This document shows positions 8,809 through 19,775 of a stretch of 64,000 nt of DNA, piece by piece. This stretch comes from Micropruina sonneratiae (GTDB taxonomy: Bacteria > Actinomycetota > Actinomycetes > Propionibacteriales > Propionibacteriaceae), in contig NZ_JAPDHX010000001.1 of NCBI RefSeq assembly GCF_025972045.1, forward strand, positions 457,181-521,180. Reading direction: 5' to 3'. The position numbers and the translations under genes were made by a program. The notes beneath the pieces are model-generated. The model had not been told where the DNA came from and searched no databases. It saw nothing but the letters and a program-made list of their open reading frames with translations. Position 1 is the stretch's first letter. Each line of letters begins with the position of its first letter.

Positions 8809-9159
8809 ATGTCCATCGACCAGCAGCTCGGCACCGACGGCATCACCCTCACCGAGGCTGCCGCGACCAAGGTCAAGGACCTGGTCTCGCAGCAGGAGGA
8901 GGAGGGCCTGGTCCTGCGCATCTCAGTGGCCCCCGGTGGCTGCTCCGGCCTGCGCTACCAGCTCTCCCTCGACGAGCGTGAACTCGAGGGCGACGTGGTG
9001 AAGGAATGGTTCGGCGTACCGGTCGTCACCGACCGGATGTCCGCCCCCTACCTGAGCGGCGCGACCATCGACTTCGTCGACACCATCGAGGCTCAGGGCT
9101 TCACCATCGACAACCCCAACGCGCAGGGCTCGTGCGCCTGCGGCGACAGCTTCCACTGA
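8809..9159 (+). CDS. erpA: Iron-sulfur cluster insertion protein ErpA/HesB type
   Basis: A 116-residue A-type carrier. It shows LTEAAATKVKDL at the start, APGGCSGLRY with the first cluster cysteine, and NPNAQGSCACGDSFH with the C-terminal CxC pair. These proteins accept Fe-S clusters from the Suf machinery and pass them to apo-enzymes. ATG 8809 (MSIDQQLG) is preferred to in-frame alternatives upstream because the family begins there. The location just before the cytochrome oxidase genes and a Rieske-containing bc1 complex is conserved in actinobacteria and fits a role in maturing respiratory enzymes. A strong hairpin follows the gene. Confidence 0.93.
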   Translation: MSIDQQLGTDGITLTEAAATKVKDLVSQQEEEGLVLRISVAPGGCSGLRYQLSLDERELEGDVVKEWFGVPVVTDRMSAPYLSGATIDFVDTIEAQGFTIDNPNAQGSCACGDSFH

Positions 9160-9207
9160 TCGGCTCGCTACCGCTCACTACGGGTAACAATCCGGAAAAG
9201 GCCACAA

Positions 9208-9236
9208 AACGGGACGCCCCGAGGGGGCGTCCCGTT
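9208..9236. terminator. Rho-independent-like terminator after erpA
   Basis: A perfect 13-bp stem, AACGGGACGCCCC and its complement, around a GAG loop, followed by GTGCTTTT. A-rich sequence precedes it, so it could work in both directions. Confidence 0.85.
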
Positions 9237-9321
9237 GTGCTTTTGGGTTAGGGTGAGCGCCTAGGAATCTGACGATCCGGATGGTCCGTGGCGCCCCGTC
9301 GGGGGCGTCGAGGCATTCGTC

Positions 9322-10200
9322 GTGGGAAGGCGGAACCCCGTGCAGAAGAACGGCACACAGCCCAGGCGGCTGCTGGCATTGGGCGGCGGCGCCCTGGCGG
9401 CGCTGGCCCTGGCCGGGTGCAGCCAGGAGACGATCGACCAGTGGGGCCGCTGGGGCATGCCGGTGGCTGCCAGCGAGCAGGCGCCCTGGATCGGTCAGCT
9501 GTGGGACGGCGCCTGGGTCGCCTCGCTGATCATCGGCGTCTTCGTCTGGGGGCTCATCTTCTGGTGCATGTTCCGCTACCGGCGGCGCAGCGACACCGAG
9601 GTGCCGCGGCAGACCCGTTACAACCTGCCGATGGAGATCCTGTACACGCTTGTGCCCTTCCTGATCATCGGCGTGCTGTTCTTCTTCACCGTGCGCGCGC
9701 AGGACAACGTGCTGGCCAAGCAGACTGGCGGCAACCTGCACACGATCAATGTGATCGGGCAGAAGTGGTCGTGGACCTTCAACTACATGGAGGCTCAGAA
9801 TCCGGCCGTCGGCACCATCGTGCACGAAGCCGGCACCGTCGAACGGCTTCCCGACCTCTACCTGCCGGTCAACGAGCCGGTGCGGTTCAACCTGAAGTCC
9901 GCGGACGTGATCCACTCCTTCTGGATCCCCGAGTTCTACTTCAAGCAGGACGTGATCCCCGGGCACCCGAACTCGTTCGACGTGGTGCCGAACCGTGAGG
10001 GCACGTTCCTCGGCAAGTGCGCTGAACTCTGCGGCACCTACCACGCGGCGATGCTGTTCAACGTGCACGTGGTGAGCGTCGACGAGTACAACGCCTACCT
10101 GAAGGGTCTGGCCGACAAGGGCCAGACGGGGGAGTTGACCGCCCCCGATTGGCCGAACACTGTTCCCTCCGCCCCCTCCAACGAGGAGCACGACCGATGA
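9322..10200 (+). CDS. ctaC: Cytochrome c oxidase subunit II (aa3 type), lipoprotein
   Basis: A 292-residue subunit II carrying the binuclear CuA centre, which takes electrons from cytochrome cc of the bc1 complex. There is a basic N-terminus and a lipobox LALAGC (Cys33), two transmembrane helices (about 63-83 and 105-123), then the cupredoxin domain. The CuA ligands are visible: H198 and [13 protein letters not shown] giving C233, E235, C237, H241 and M244. It starts at a GTG; a second in-frame GTG at 9340 is possible. It overlaps ctaD by 4 bases (ATGA). Confidence 0.96.
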   Translation: MGRRNPVQKNGTQPRRLLALGGGALAALALAGCSQETIDQWGRWGMPVAASEQAPWIGQLWDGAWVASLIIGVFVWGLIFWCMFRYRRRSDTEVPRQTRYNLPMEILYTLVPFLIIGVLFFFTVRAQDNVLAKQTGGNLHTINVIGQKWSWTFNYMEAQNPAVGTIVHEAGTVERLPDLYLPVNEPVRFNLKSADVIHSFWIPEFYFKQDVIPGHPNSFDVVPNREGTFLGKCAELCGTYHAAMLFNVHVVSVDEYNAYLKGLADKGQTGELTAPDWPNTVPSAPSNEEHDR

Positions 10201-11936
10201 GCGTCGCACGCGTCACCCTGGACTCGGCCGAGCGCCGGGCGGCCCGCCGCTCGAACTGGGGCGCCCGGGCGATGACCCTGCTCACCTCGACCGACCACAA
10301 GGTCATCGCGAACATGTACTTCGTCACCGCCTTCGCCTTCTTCGGCTTCGGCGGCCTGTTGGCGTTGGCGATCCGTGCCGAACTAGCCTGGCCGGGCCTG
10401 CAGTACCTGCACTACGAGACCTTCAACCAGTTCTTCACGATGCACGGCACGATCATGCTGCTGATGTTCGCGACGCCGATGTTCGCGGCGTTCGCGAACG
10501 CGGTGATGCCGCTGCAGATCGGCGCCCCCGACGTCGCCTTCCCGCGGATGAACATGTTCAGCTACTGGTTGTACCTGTTCGGCTCGGTGACCGCCTGCTC
10601 CGGCTTCCTGTCGCCCGAGGGCGCGGCGGCGTTCGGCTGGTTCGCCTACGCCCCGCTGTCGGACGCCATCAACTCGCCCGGCGTCGGCGGCGACCTGTGG
10701 ATCATGGGGCTGTACGTGATGGGCCTGTCAACCATTCTGGGCGCGGTCAACTTCGTCACCACCATCCTGTGCATGCGGGCGCCCGGCCTGACCATGTTCC
10801 GGATGCCGATCTTCACCTGGAACATCTTCGTCACCTCGCTGCTGGTGCTGCTGGTGTTCCCGGTGCTCGCCGCCGGCCTGCTGGTGCTCGAGGCGGACCG
10901 ACGCCTCGGAACGCACATCCTCGACCCGGCCGTCGGTGGAGCCGTGCTGTGGCAGCACCTGTTCTGGTTCTTCGGCCACCCCGAGGTCTACATCATCGCC
11001 CTGCCGTTCTTCGGCATCATCACCGAGGTGCTGCCGGTGTTCAGCCGCAAGCCCATCTTCGGCTACGTGGGGCTGGTCGCCGCCACCCTCGCCATCGGCG
11101 GGCTCAGCATCGCCGTGTGGGCGCACCACATGTTCGTCACCGGTGCGGTGAACCTGCCGTTCTTCTCGTTCATGACGTTCCTGATCGCGGTACCGACCGG
11201 GGTGAAGTTCTTCAACTGGATCGGCACCATGTGGGGCGGGTCCATCAGTTTCGACACGCCGATGATCTGGGCGATCGGCTTCCTGACCACCTTCCTGTTC
11301 GGTGGCCTGACCGGTGTCATCCTTGCCAGTCCGCCCCTGGACTTCCACGTCTCCGACACCTACTTCGTGGTGGCGCACTTCCACTACGTGGTGTTCGGCA
11401 CCGTCGTGTTCGCCATGTTCGCCGGCTTCTACTTCTGGTGGCCGAAACTGACCGGCCGGATGCTCGACGAGCGCTGGGGCAAGGTCCACTTCTGGACGCT
11501 GTTCTTCGGCTTCCACCTCACCTTCCTGGTGCAGCACTGGCTCGGCATCGAGGGCATGCAGCGCCGGATCGCCGACTACCTGCCCCAGGAGGGGTTCCAG
11601 TTCCTCAACCAGGTCTCCACCGCCGGCGCGTTCCTGCTCGGGGTGTCGATGCTGCCGTTCTTCTGGAACATCTGGATCTCGCGCAACGCCCCCCTGGTCA
11701 AGACCGACGACCCGTGGGGTTGGGGCCGCTCGCTGGAGTGGGCCACGTCGTGCCCGCCGCCGCGACACAACTTCACCTCGCTGCCGCGGATCCGGTCCGA
11801 AGCGCCGGCCTTCGACCTGCACCATCCTGAGATCCACAGCGTCGACCGGGCCGAAGAGCTGGACGCCCTGATCACCGGCAGCGCCGGCACGCGAACGGGC
11901 GAGCCGTCGTCCATCGAGAATTCCAAGGGGGAGTGA
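10197..11936 (+). CDS. ctaD: Cytochrome c oxidase subunit I
   Basis: The 579-residue catalytic subunit of the aa3 oxidase, a 12-helix membrane protein that reduces O2 and pumps protons. Ligands visible: H83 (heme a, TMHGTIML), H261 and cross-linked Y265 in [12 protein letters not shown]310/H311 (Cu[10 protein letters not shown]), H394 (heme a3) and H396 (heme a) in [13 protein letters not shown] 10197 overlaps the ctaC stop; the frame extends upstream, but homology starts around [14 protein letters not shown]. ctaF follows after 4 bases. Confidence 0.97.
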   Translation: MSVARVTLDSAERRAARRSNWGARAMTLLTSTDHKVIANMYFVTAFAFFGFGGLLALAIRAELAWPGLQYLHYETFNQFFTMHGTIMLLMFATPMFAAFANAVMPLQIGAPDVAFPRMNMFSYWLYLFGSVTACSGFLSPEGAAAFGWFAYAPLSDAINSPGVGGDLWIMGLYVMGLSTILGAVNFVTTILCMRAPGLTMFRMPIFTWNIFVTSLLVLLVFPVLAAGLLVLEADRRLGTHILDPAVGGAVLWQHLFWFFGHPEVYIIALPFFGIITEVLPVFSRKPIFGYVGLVAATLAIGGLSIAVWAHHMFVTGAVNLPFFSFMTFLIAVPTGVKFFNWIGTMWGGSISFDTPMIWAIGFLTTFLFGGLTGVILASPPLDFHVSDTYFVVAHFHYVVFGTVVFAMFAGFYFWWPKLTGRMLDERWGKVHFWTLFFGFHLTFLVQHWLGIEGMQRRIADYLPQEGFQFLNQVSTAGAFLLGVSMLPFFWNIWISRNAPLVKTDDPWGWGRSLEWATSCPPPRHNFTSLPRIRSEAPAFDLHHPEIHSVDRAEELDALITGSAGTRTGEPSSIENSKGE

Positions 11937-11940
11937 ACCG

Positions 11941-12336
11941 ATGAAGGTCGAGGGCTGGATGTTCACCGCGATCGCGATCTTCCTCGCGATCGTGTCGCCG
12001 ATCTACTGGTTCATGTCGCACGAGATCATCGGTACGGTCGCGCTCGTCATGTCGTTCCTGCTGTTCGGCATGGTCGGTGTCTATCTGTTCGTGCTCGCCC
12101 GCAAGATGGACGAGCGGGTCGAGGACCGCAAGGACGCCGAGATCGTCGAGGGTGCGGGTGCGATGGGCTTCTTCCCGCCCAAGAGCATCTGGCCGTTCTG
12201 GGTGGCGATCACCGTGCAGTTGCTGACGCTCGGGCCGGTCTTCGGCTGGTGGATCAGCATCCTGGCCGTCTGCCTGGGCATCTGGGCGCTCAGCGGCTGG
12301 GTGTTCGAGTTCTACCGCGGCGACTACCAACACTGA
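11941..12336 (+). CDS. ctaF: Cytochrome c oxidase subunit IV (actinobacterial type)
   Basis: A 131-residue membrane protein starting MKVEGWMFTAIAIFLAIVSP with four hydrophobic helices and the WVFEFYRGDYQH ending typical of the actinobacterial subunit IV. It is a structural subunit of the aa3 oxidase in the bc1-aa3 supercomplex. It sits 4 bases after ctaD and is the last gene of the ctaCDF operon. Confidence 0.94.
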   Translation: MKVEGWMFTAIAIFLAIVSPIYWFMSHEIIGTVALVMSFLLFGMVGVYLFVLARKMDERVEDRKDAEIVEGAGAMGFFPPKSIWPFWVAITVQLLTLGPVFGWWISILAVCLGIWALSGWVFEFYRGDYQH

Positions 12337-12459
12337 GCGGTACGCGTACTTGTGCGGATCCCGCCCGGGCCCCGCACGGGACATGCTGATTACTGAGCGG
12401 CAGGGAGCCGCGCGACCGTCCGCCGGGAGCGTCCATGTCTCATCGCCTGCGCATCGTAT

Positions 12460-13246
12460 GTGGTGGGCAGCTCCGGTTTCTCGGGCCAAGGCGGTACCTC
12501 CGCCGGCTGCGGCATCCCGGCCACGGCGGTGGCGGTGCAACTGTCCACCCTGGTGGTGAGCCCGTCGAGGGCGGGCGGTCTGAAGGTGTGGCCGGCCGGC
12601 GGGGCTGAGCCGGTGGCGAAGTTCTTCCAGTACCCTCATGCGACCTCCTCGGGCCGACAACCAGGAGGCCGTGACGGACGCCGACGTGGTGCTGCTGTGC
12701 CTGCGGGCCGCCGACGCCCCCGAGGTGCTGAAGGGGCTGACGTTCAGGCCCCGGCAGCGGGTGATCGGTGTGATGCCGTCGCTGAGCGTCGCCGAGTTGC
12801 GGGACATGGTAGGCCCGGTGGCCGAGATCTCGCGGGCCATCCCGGCGGTCTCGGTCGCCGAGCGCGCCGGGCTCACCCCGGTCTACCCGGCCGGCAGCGC
12901 CGCCGAGGCCACCTTCGCCGAGCTCGGATCGACCGTCCCGCTCGGCACCGAGGCCCAGCTGGAGGCGGCCTCCGCGGCCAGCGCCACCGTGGCCGCCCAC
13001 TTCGCCTACCTGACCACGATCGTCGAGTGGCTGGCCGGACGCGGGGTCGACGCCGGGCAGGCGCGGCGACTGGTCGGGGCGGTGTTCACCGGCGCGGCGG
13101 CCGACCTGGCCACGGCGTCCGCCTTCGACGAGCTGGCCGGGCAGCACGCCACCCCGGGCGGACAGAACGAGCAACTGCTCGCCGGCCTGCGCCGAGCCGG
13201 GGTGTACGAGGCGGTCGGCCAAGGCCTGGACGACCTGCTGGGCTAG
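12460..13246 (+). pseudogene. proC-like pyrroline-5-carboxylate reductase family gene with a broken N-terminus
   Basis: The C-terminal three quarters is one open frame: from about 12659 it reads DNQEAVTDADVVLLCLR, then the helical dimerisation domain (VGAVFTGAAADLATASAFDELAGQHATPGGQNEQLL), as in ProC-family oxidoreductases. The Rossmann N-terminus that should precede it lies in another frame: from 12460 that frame gives VGSSGFSGQGG and GIPATAVAVQLST, followed by unrelated sequence. A frame change is therefore needed between about 12580 and 12660. The ATG at 12638 has no ribosome-binding site and would give a protein without its NAD(P)-binding loop. Either a decayed gene or a sequence error; the first is more likely because the junction also holds extra unrelated residues. 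Confidence 0.55.
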
Positions 13247-13271
13247 TGCTGCCCCGCACCCGGAAACAGCC

Positions 13272-14795
<1,524 letters not shown>

Positions 14796-16535
14796 TCAGT
14801 GGGTGACCTCGCGCCCTGCGGGATCGGCCGGCACGTCGCCGTCGTCGTGCCGGTGCCCCTCCTCGAGTTCGTGACCGTTGGCGTGGTGGTCGGCCTCGAC
14901 GATCTCTTCGGCGGTGGGCTTGGTGATGACGCCGGCGAGGTACCACCGTGACAGCAGTGCCCGCAGCCGCCCGACACCCGCGCCCTGCTCGGCGACGCCG
15001 TGGCTGTCGGTGGCGGGAGCACTGGTGAGCTCCTTGAGCTGCTTGTGCTGGGTCAGGGTGAACTTCTCGTCGATGCTGATCGGCTTGTGCGGCTCGGAGT
15101 AGCCGCCATCGGGAGCCCGTTCGATGATTCCGGTCTCGCTGCCGTGCAGGACGCGTTCGGTGTCCGCCCGCTGCAGCGAGATGCAGATCCGCTTGGTGAC
15201 GATGAAGGCGATCACCGGGGCGACGAACACGGCCACCCGCATGAACTCGGTGACCGCGTTCAGCGACAACTTGAACTGGGTGGCGAGGATGTCGTTGCCG
15301 CCGGACAGCCAGAACATCGCGTAGCAGGTCATCCCGGCCACGCCCAGCGCGGTGCGGGTCGGGGCGTTGCGGGGCCGGTCGAGCACGTGATGCTCGGACT
15401 TGTCGCCGGTGATCCACGCTTCGACGAACGGGTAGAGGCCGAGCAGGACGAACAGCGCCGTCATCAGCCCGACGCCTGGCAGGAAGACGTTCCACGACCA
15501 GGTGGTCGACCCCAGGTGCCACTCCCAGTTCGGCATGATCCGGATGGCGCCCTCGACCCAGCCCATGTACCAGTCCGGCTGCGAGCCGGCGGTGACCTGG
15601 GCCGGGTTGTACGGACCGAAGTTCCACACCGGGTTGATCTGCATCGTGGCGCCCATCAGGATCGACACCCCGAACACCACGAAGAAGAAGCCACCGGCCT
15701 TGGCCGTGTACACCGGGAACAGCGGGTACCCCACCACGTTGCCGTCCTTGCGGCCCGGGCCCGGGTAGTGGGTGTGCTTGTGATACACGACCAGGGCCAG
15801 GTGCGCCGCGATCAGGCCGAGCAGCAGCCCGGGGACCAGCAGGATGTGCACCATGTATAGCCGTGGAATGATCAGCTCGCCCGGGAACTCGCCGCCGAAG
15901 GCGAAGAACTCCACCCAGGTGCCGACCAGCGGGATCGAGCGGATCAGGCCGTCGACGAACCGCAGGCCGGTTCCGGACAGCAGGTCGTCGGGCAGCGAGT
16001 AGCCGGCGAAGCCCTCGATCAGCGAAATCGAGAACAGCCCGACGCCGATCAGCCAGTTCAGCTCGCGCGGCTTGCGGAACGCACCGGTGAAGAAGATGCG
16101 CAGCATGTGCACGGTCATCGCCGCGACGAACAGCATCGCCGCCCAGTGGTGGATCTGCCGCACCAACAGGCCGCCGCGGATGTCGAACGACAGTGCCAGG
16201 GTCGAGGCGAAAGCCTCCGACATCGGCAGGCCGCGCATCAGCTGGTAGCTGCCCTGGTACTCGATCTCGGCCATCGACGGCTTGAACCAGATGGTCAGGA
16301 AGACGCCGGTCAGCAGCAGGACGATGAAGGAGTACAGCGCGATCTCACCGAGCAGGAAGGACCAGTGGTCGGGGAAGACCTTGCGCAGGTTCTTCTTCAG
16401 CAGCGAAGCCAGGCCGAGCCGATCGTCGGCCCAGGTGGCCAGCCCCGTGACGCCCTTGGGCAGGGACGCCTGCTGCGGCGGCCGTTCGGTTTCGAGCACC
16501 GGTGATTCGGTGGAGACTTCGGCGGGCTTGGCCAT
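14796..16535 (-). CDS. qcrB: Cytochrome bc1 complex cytochrome b subunit
   Basis: A 579-residue cytochrome b, longer than the mitochondrial form because of the actinobacterial C-terminal extension. Heme-ligand histidines lie in HHWAAMLFVAAMTVHMLRIF and in the HILLVPG...AHLALVVYHKHTHYPGPG pair of helices. The quinol-site motif is PDWYMGW, the actinobacterial version of PEWY. The ATG shares one base with the qcrA stop (TGATG). QcrB oxidises menaquinol within the bcc-aa3 supercomplex and is the target of inhibitors such as Q203 in mycobacteria. It is the last gene of the ctaE-qcrCAB operon. Confidence 0.97.
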   Translation of the reverse strand: MAKPAEVSTESPVLETERPPQQASLPKGVTGLATWADDRLGLASLLKKNLRKVFPDHWSFLLGEIALYSFIVLLLTGVFLTIWFKPSMAEIEYQGSYQLMRGLPMSEAFASTLALSFDIRGGLLVRQIHHWAAMLFVAAMTVHMLRIFFTGAFRKPRELNWLIGVGLFSISLIEGFAGYSLPDDLLSGTGLRFVDGLIRSIPLVGTWVEFFAFGGEFPGELIIPRLYMVHILLVPGLLLGLIAAHLALVVYHKHTHYPGPGRKDGNVVGYPLFPVYTAKAGGFFFVVFGVSILMGATMQINPVWNFGPYNPAQVTAGSQPDWYMGWVEGAIRIMPNWEWHLGSTTWSWNVFLPGVGLMTALFVLLGLYPFVEAWITGDKSEHHVLDRPRNAPTRTALGVAGMTCYAMFWLSGGNDILATQFKLSLNAVTEFMRVAVFVAPVIAFIVTKRICISLQRADTERVLHGSETGIIERAPDGGYSEPHKPISIDEKFTLTQHKQLKELTSAPATDSHGVAEQGAGVGRLRALLSRWYLAGVITKPTAEEIVEADHHANGHELEEGHRHDDGDVPADPAGREVTH

Positions 16536-17602
16536 CACCGATCACCTTCCTTGAAGTCGCCGTTGGAGTCGCGCTCGAAGAAGCTCGGCCCCACCGGAAC
16601 GGTGAAGTCGCTGCGGGCGATCAGGTAGCCGTCGGCGTCGGTGGTGATCGGCAGCTGGGGCAGTGCCCGGGCAGCGGGACCGAACACGACCAGGCCGGAA
16701 TCGCCCAGATCGAAGGTGGACTGGTGGCAGGGGCACAGCAGATGGTGGGTCTGCTGCTCCCACAGGCTGATCGGGCAGCCGACGTGGGTGCAGATCTTCG
16801 AATAGCACAGGATGCCGCCCACCTGCCAGTCCTGCCGCGACTCCGGGATCTTGATCCGCGACGGGTCCATCCGGACGATGATGATCGACGACTTCGCCTT
16901 CTCGACCTGGAAGTCGGCCCCGTGGTGCTCCCACAGGTTCTCCGGCTGGGCGTTGACCAGCTGGCCGATCTCCATCTCGGAGGCCCGGATCGGCCGTCGG
17001 GTGATGTCGTTGACGAGCTTGACGCCCTCGGCCCAGATCGTCCGTTCGATGGTCTCCTTGCGGACGGCGGACGTCGGCCACGGGCCCATGTCGGCCAGCA
17101 GCACCACGGCGGGGACGGCGATGACGCCGAGCGCTCCGCCCAGCGCGCCGCCGATCAGCTTGCGGCGGCCAAGACCCGACTGCTCGGCACCCTTGGCGAA
17201 CTCGGCGGCGAACACCTCGCGGGCCTCGGGCGGGGACGCCGCCGCGTGCCGGTCCTCGGCGATCTCCTCGTCGCCCATGATCGTCTTGGCCCAGTGGATG
17301 CACGCGATGCCGATCAGCAGCGTGGCGAGCCCACCGGTCAGGCCGAGCAGGAAGGTGGTGGCGTCGAACTCCATGCCGAAGATGTCGACGAAGGAGTTGC
17401 GGGGCAGCGCGAAGTACAGCACGACGAACACGATGGCCAGCACCGGAACGGCGCCCAGCATCATCAGCACCTGACGGTAGGCCCGGTTGCCGGCGTCGGC
17501 GTCCGCGTCGGTCCAGCGCTCGATGTGCTCCTCGATGCCCGGATCGGGAACCGGGAACCGCTCGAGGTCGGTGCCCTCGGGCTTGTGGGTTTCGATGCTC
17601 AT
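16535..17602 (-). CDS. qcrA: Cytochrome bc1 complex Rieske iron-sulfur subunit
   Basis: A 355-residue Rieske protein with three transmembrane helices (around 46-64, 80-104 and 151-171) rather than one, as expected in actinobacteria. The [2Fe-2S] motifs are CTHVGC (C271, H273, C276) and CPCH (C290, C292, H293); C276 and C292 are the probable disulfide. The start overlaps the qcrC stop by 4 bases (ATGA), and the stop overlaps qcrB by one base. A lysine/arginine pair (GRRKLIGG) before the third helix resembles the twin-arginine signal seen in these subunits. Confidence 0.97.
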   Translation of the reverse strand: MSIETHKPEGTDLERFPVPDPGIEEHIERWTDADADAGNRAYRQVLMMLGAVPVLAIVFVVLYFALPRNSFVDIFGMEFDATTFLLGLTGGLATLLIGIACIHWAKTIMGDEEIAEDRHAAASPPEAREVFAAEFAKGAEQSGLGRRKLIGGALGGALGVIAVPAVVLLADMGPWPTSAVRKETIERTIWAEGVKLVNDITRRPIRASEMEIGQLVNAQPENLWEHHGADFQVEKAKSSIIIVRMDPSRIKIPESRQDWQVGGILCYSKICTHVGCPISLWEQQTHHLLCPCHQSTFDLGDSGLVVFGPAARALPQLPITTDADGYLIARSDFTVPVGPSFFERDSNGDFKEGDR

Positions 17603-18399
17603 CGTGCGCGAGCTCCCTTCGCTGCGATCCAGACGGCGATCAGGCACAGCCCGCCGATGCCGATGATCCAGGCGAACAGGCCCTCGGCCACCGGCCCAAG
17701 CGCGCCGAAGGTCAGGCCGCCGCTCGGCTGGGCGTGCAGGGTCTCCAGGTAGCCGACGATCGCGCGGACGTCGTCGTCGACCACCACACCGGAGCTGAAC
17801 ACCGGCATCTGCTGCGGCCCGGTGCGCATCGCTTCCCAGATGTGCTTGCCGCTGACGCCGACCAGGCTGGGGGCGTACTTGCCGTTGGGCAGGGCGCCGC
17901 CGGCGCCCTCGAAGTTGTGGCAGGCCGAGCAGTTGGTGCGGAACAGTTCGCCGCCCTTGGCGAGTTGCTCGGCACTGAGGCCCTCGCCGCTGTACTGCTC
18001 CTCGGTGGGTATCGCCGGGCCGGGGGCCAGCGTCGCCACGAAGGCCGCGAGCGCCGCTATCTCCTCGTCGGTGTAGGTGTTCTGCTTGCGCGGGGCCTGG
18101 GCTCCGGGGTTCGCCATCGGCATCCGGCCGGTGCTGACCTGGAAGTCGACCGCGGCGGCGCCGACGCCGACCAGGGACGGGCCCTGGCCCGTCCCCTCGC
18201 CGTTCATTCCATGGCAGGACGAACAGGTGACCTGGAACAGCGCCTTGCCCTCGGCGACCTGCTGGCTGTTGCCGGTGTCGGCCGACACTCGGGCGGCCGG
18301 TGCGACGGCGGCGTACAGCGCGCCCATCAACAACAGGGCCGTAACCAGCAGCGCGGGCCTCACGGCCCGTCCTCGCCGCTTGGCGGTCAGGAAACGCAC
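17599..18399 (-). CDS. qcrC: Cytochrome bc1 complex diheme cytochrome c subunit
   Basis: A 266-residue membrane-anchored cytochrome cc. It has an N-terminal signal/anchor helix (about 15-33), two c-type heme motifs, CSSCH (59-63) and CSACH (157-161), and a C-terminal transmembrane helix (about 240-260). The two heme domains carry electrons from the Rieske protein directly to CuA of the oxidase, replacing a soluble cytochrome c. It follows ctaE by 26 bases and overlaps qcrA by 4. Confidence 0.97.
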   Translation of the reverse strand: MRFLTAKRRGRAVRPALLVTALLLMGALYAAVAPAARVSADTGNSQQVAEGKALFQVTCSSCHGMNGEGTGQGPSLVGVGAAAVDFQVSTGRMPMANPGAQAPRKQNTYTDEEIAALAAFVATLAPGPAIPTEEQYSGEGLSAEQLAKGGELFRTNCSACHNFEGAGGALPNGKYAPSLVGVSGKHIWEAMRTGPQQMPVFSSGVVVDDDVRAIVGYLETLHAQPSGGLTFGALGPVAEGLFAWIIGIGGLCLIAVWIAAKGARAR

Positions 18400-18425
18400 G
18401 GGGGTTCCTCCTCGGTCGTGGTTGC

Positions 18426-19130
18426 TCAGCGCAGGATGTAGATGACGCCGAACAGGATGATCCAGATCGCGTCGACGAAGTGCCAGTAGTAGGACGTCAC
18501 GACCGCGTGCACGGCCTGCTCATGGGTGAAGGTGCGGGTCATGTAGGTGCGGCCCAGCATGAACAGGAAGGCGATCAGCCCGCCGGTCACGTGCAGACCG
18601 TGGAAGCCCGTGGCCAGGAAGAAGGCCGAGGTGTAGGCGTTGGTCGAGATGGTGAAGCCCTCCGACGCCAGGGTGGCGTACTCGGTGGCCTGGCCACCGA
18701 TGAAGATGGCGCCCATCACGAAGGTCAGGATGTACCACTCGCGCAGCCCCCACTGACCCACCTGAAGCAGCGAGCCGGTGCGACCGACCTGGCCGCGCTC
18801 GGCCTTCCACACGCCCATCTGGCAGGTCACCGACGACAGGATCAGGATCAGCGTGTTGGCCACGGCGAACGGCATGTTGAAGTGGGCGGTGCCCCATTCC
18901 CACAGCGACTGGGTATTCGCTTCGGCCGCGGCGGCGTTGGTGATCGAGCGCAGGTTGAAGTAGGCCGCGAACAACGCCGCGAAGAACATCAGGTCGGAGG
19001 CGAGCCAGATCCAGGTGCCGATGGCGACCATGTCGGGCCTGCCCTTGGCGGGGTGCAGTCGGGACGGTGCGATGGGATGCACCGCACCGTGCGGCATCGC
19101 CGCCGTCGCGCTCGAGTGAGAGTGGGTCAC
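18426..19130 (-). CDS. ctaE: Cytochrome c oxidase subunit III
   Basis: A 234-residue subunit III with five hydrophobic helices, starting in the conserved block [21 protein letters not shown] and ending [20 protein letters not shown]. It stabilises the proton-pumping core of the oxidase. GTG 19130 is chosen over the upstream in-frame start because a CATAAT box ends 6 bases before it, implying a leaderless mRNA, and homologues have short polar N-termini. It heads the ctaE-qcrCAB operon. Confidence 0.93.
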   Translation of the reverse strand: MTHSHSSATAAMPHGAVHPIAPSRLHPAKGRPDMVAIGTWIWLASDLMFFAALFAAYFNLRSITNAAAAEANTQSLWEWGTAHFNMPFAVANTLILILSSVTCQMGVWKAERGQVGRTGSLLQVGQWGLREWYILTFVMGAIFIGGQATEYATLASEGFTISTNAYTSAFFLATGFHGLHVTGGLIAFLFMLGRTYMTRTFTHEQAVHAVVTSYYWHFVDAIWIILFGVIYILR

Positions 19131-19136
19131 CCGGTC

Positions 19137-19142
19137 ATTATG
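19137..19142 (-). promoter_or_regulatory. Leaderless-type promoter of ctaE-qcrCAB
   Basis: CATAAT 6 bases before GTG 19130, with GTGACC 17 bases further upstream as a possible -35 box (19160-19165 on the minus strand). Confidence 0.5.
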
Positions 19143-19163
19143 CTTGGTAGAACCCGTTTGGTC

Positions 19164-19179
19164 ACCCTTTGACAAGGGT
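19164..19179. promoter_or_regulatory. Palindrome next to the ctaE promoter
   Basis: ACCCTTTGACAAGGGT: 6-bp arms around a 4-base spacer, overlapping the upstream edge of the predicted -35 box of ctaE. Its size and position suit a dimeric regulator. Confidence 0.45.
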
Positions 19180-19192
19180 TGATTCGCGTGCC

Positions 19193-19208
19193 GTCACATA
19201 GTTGTGAC
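19193..19208. promoter_or_regulatory. Second palindrome upstream of ctaE
   Basis: GTCACATAGTTGTGAC: perfect 6-bp arms around TAGT. The half-sites are in the opposite order to a CRP/GlxR box (TGTGA then TCACA), so I do not call it a CRP site. Confidence 0.4.
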
Positions 19209-19366
19209 CAGCCCGGCCGTCGGCCGCGACCGCCGCGCAGGGGTCGACGCCGCGACCCCGGCCGGTCGCCGCCCTCGCATCCCGGCAGGGCGCCCGGGCT
19301 GCGGCGACGGCGCGGTAGCATGCAGACGAAAAGCCCGTACCCCGGGTCCGCAGACGAGGAATGCGC

Positions 19367-19771
19367 ATGAGCCACGACACCGCCAGGATCCTGCTCTACT
19401 CCGACGACCGGACGGTCCGTGAGCAGGTGCGGCTGGTGCTCGGCCGCAGCGTGGCGTCCGACCTGCCGCCGATCGAGGTCTATGAGGCCGCCACCCAGCC
19501 CGCCGTGCTGGCCGCCGTGGACGCCGGAGACCTCGACCTGCTCATCCTCGATGGTGAGGCCACGCCGTCGGGCGGGATGGGCCTGTGCAAGCAGCTGAAG
19601 GATGAGGTGCCCGAGTGCCCGCCCGCGCTGGTGCTGATCATCCGGGTCGCGGACTCGTGGTTGGCCACCTGGTCGCGGGCCGACGCGGTGTCGTCGTACC
19701 CCGTCGATCCCGTTCGGCTGCCCGCCGCCGTCGCCGAGTTGCTCCGCGCTCGGCTGAGTCAGGCGGTCTGA
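19367..19771 (+). CDS. Stand-alone receiver-like domain protein
   Basis: A 134-residue protein that is only a receiver-type fold: ILLYSDDRTVREQVR (acidic pair), DLLILDGEA with the candidate phospho-aspartate, then an alpha/beta pattern to the end. The lysine normally after strand 5 is not visible (YPVDP instead of a KP motif) and the conserved Ser/Thr region reads IIRVADS, so phosphorylation signalling may be altered or lost. ATG 19367 fits the GAGG ribosome-binding site better than ATG 19361. It precedes trpD by 4 bases; this pairing next to ctaE recurs in actinobacteria. No kinase is adjacent. Confidence 0.75.
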   Translation: MSHDTARILLYSDDRTVREQVRLVLGRSVASDLPPIEVYEAATQPAVLAAVDAGDLDLLILDGEATPSGGMGLCKQLKDEVPECPPALVLIIRVADSWLATWSRADAVSSYPVDPVRLPAAVAELLRARLSQAV

Positions 19772-19775
19772 CAGC

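Noticed and set aside
19193-19208. CRP/GlxR binding site
   Set aside because: The half-sites TGTGA and TCACA are present but in inverted order (TCACA first), so the canonical TGTGA-N6-TCACA spacing is not met.
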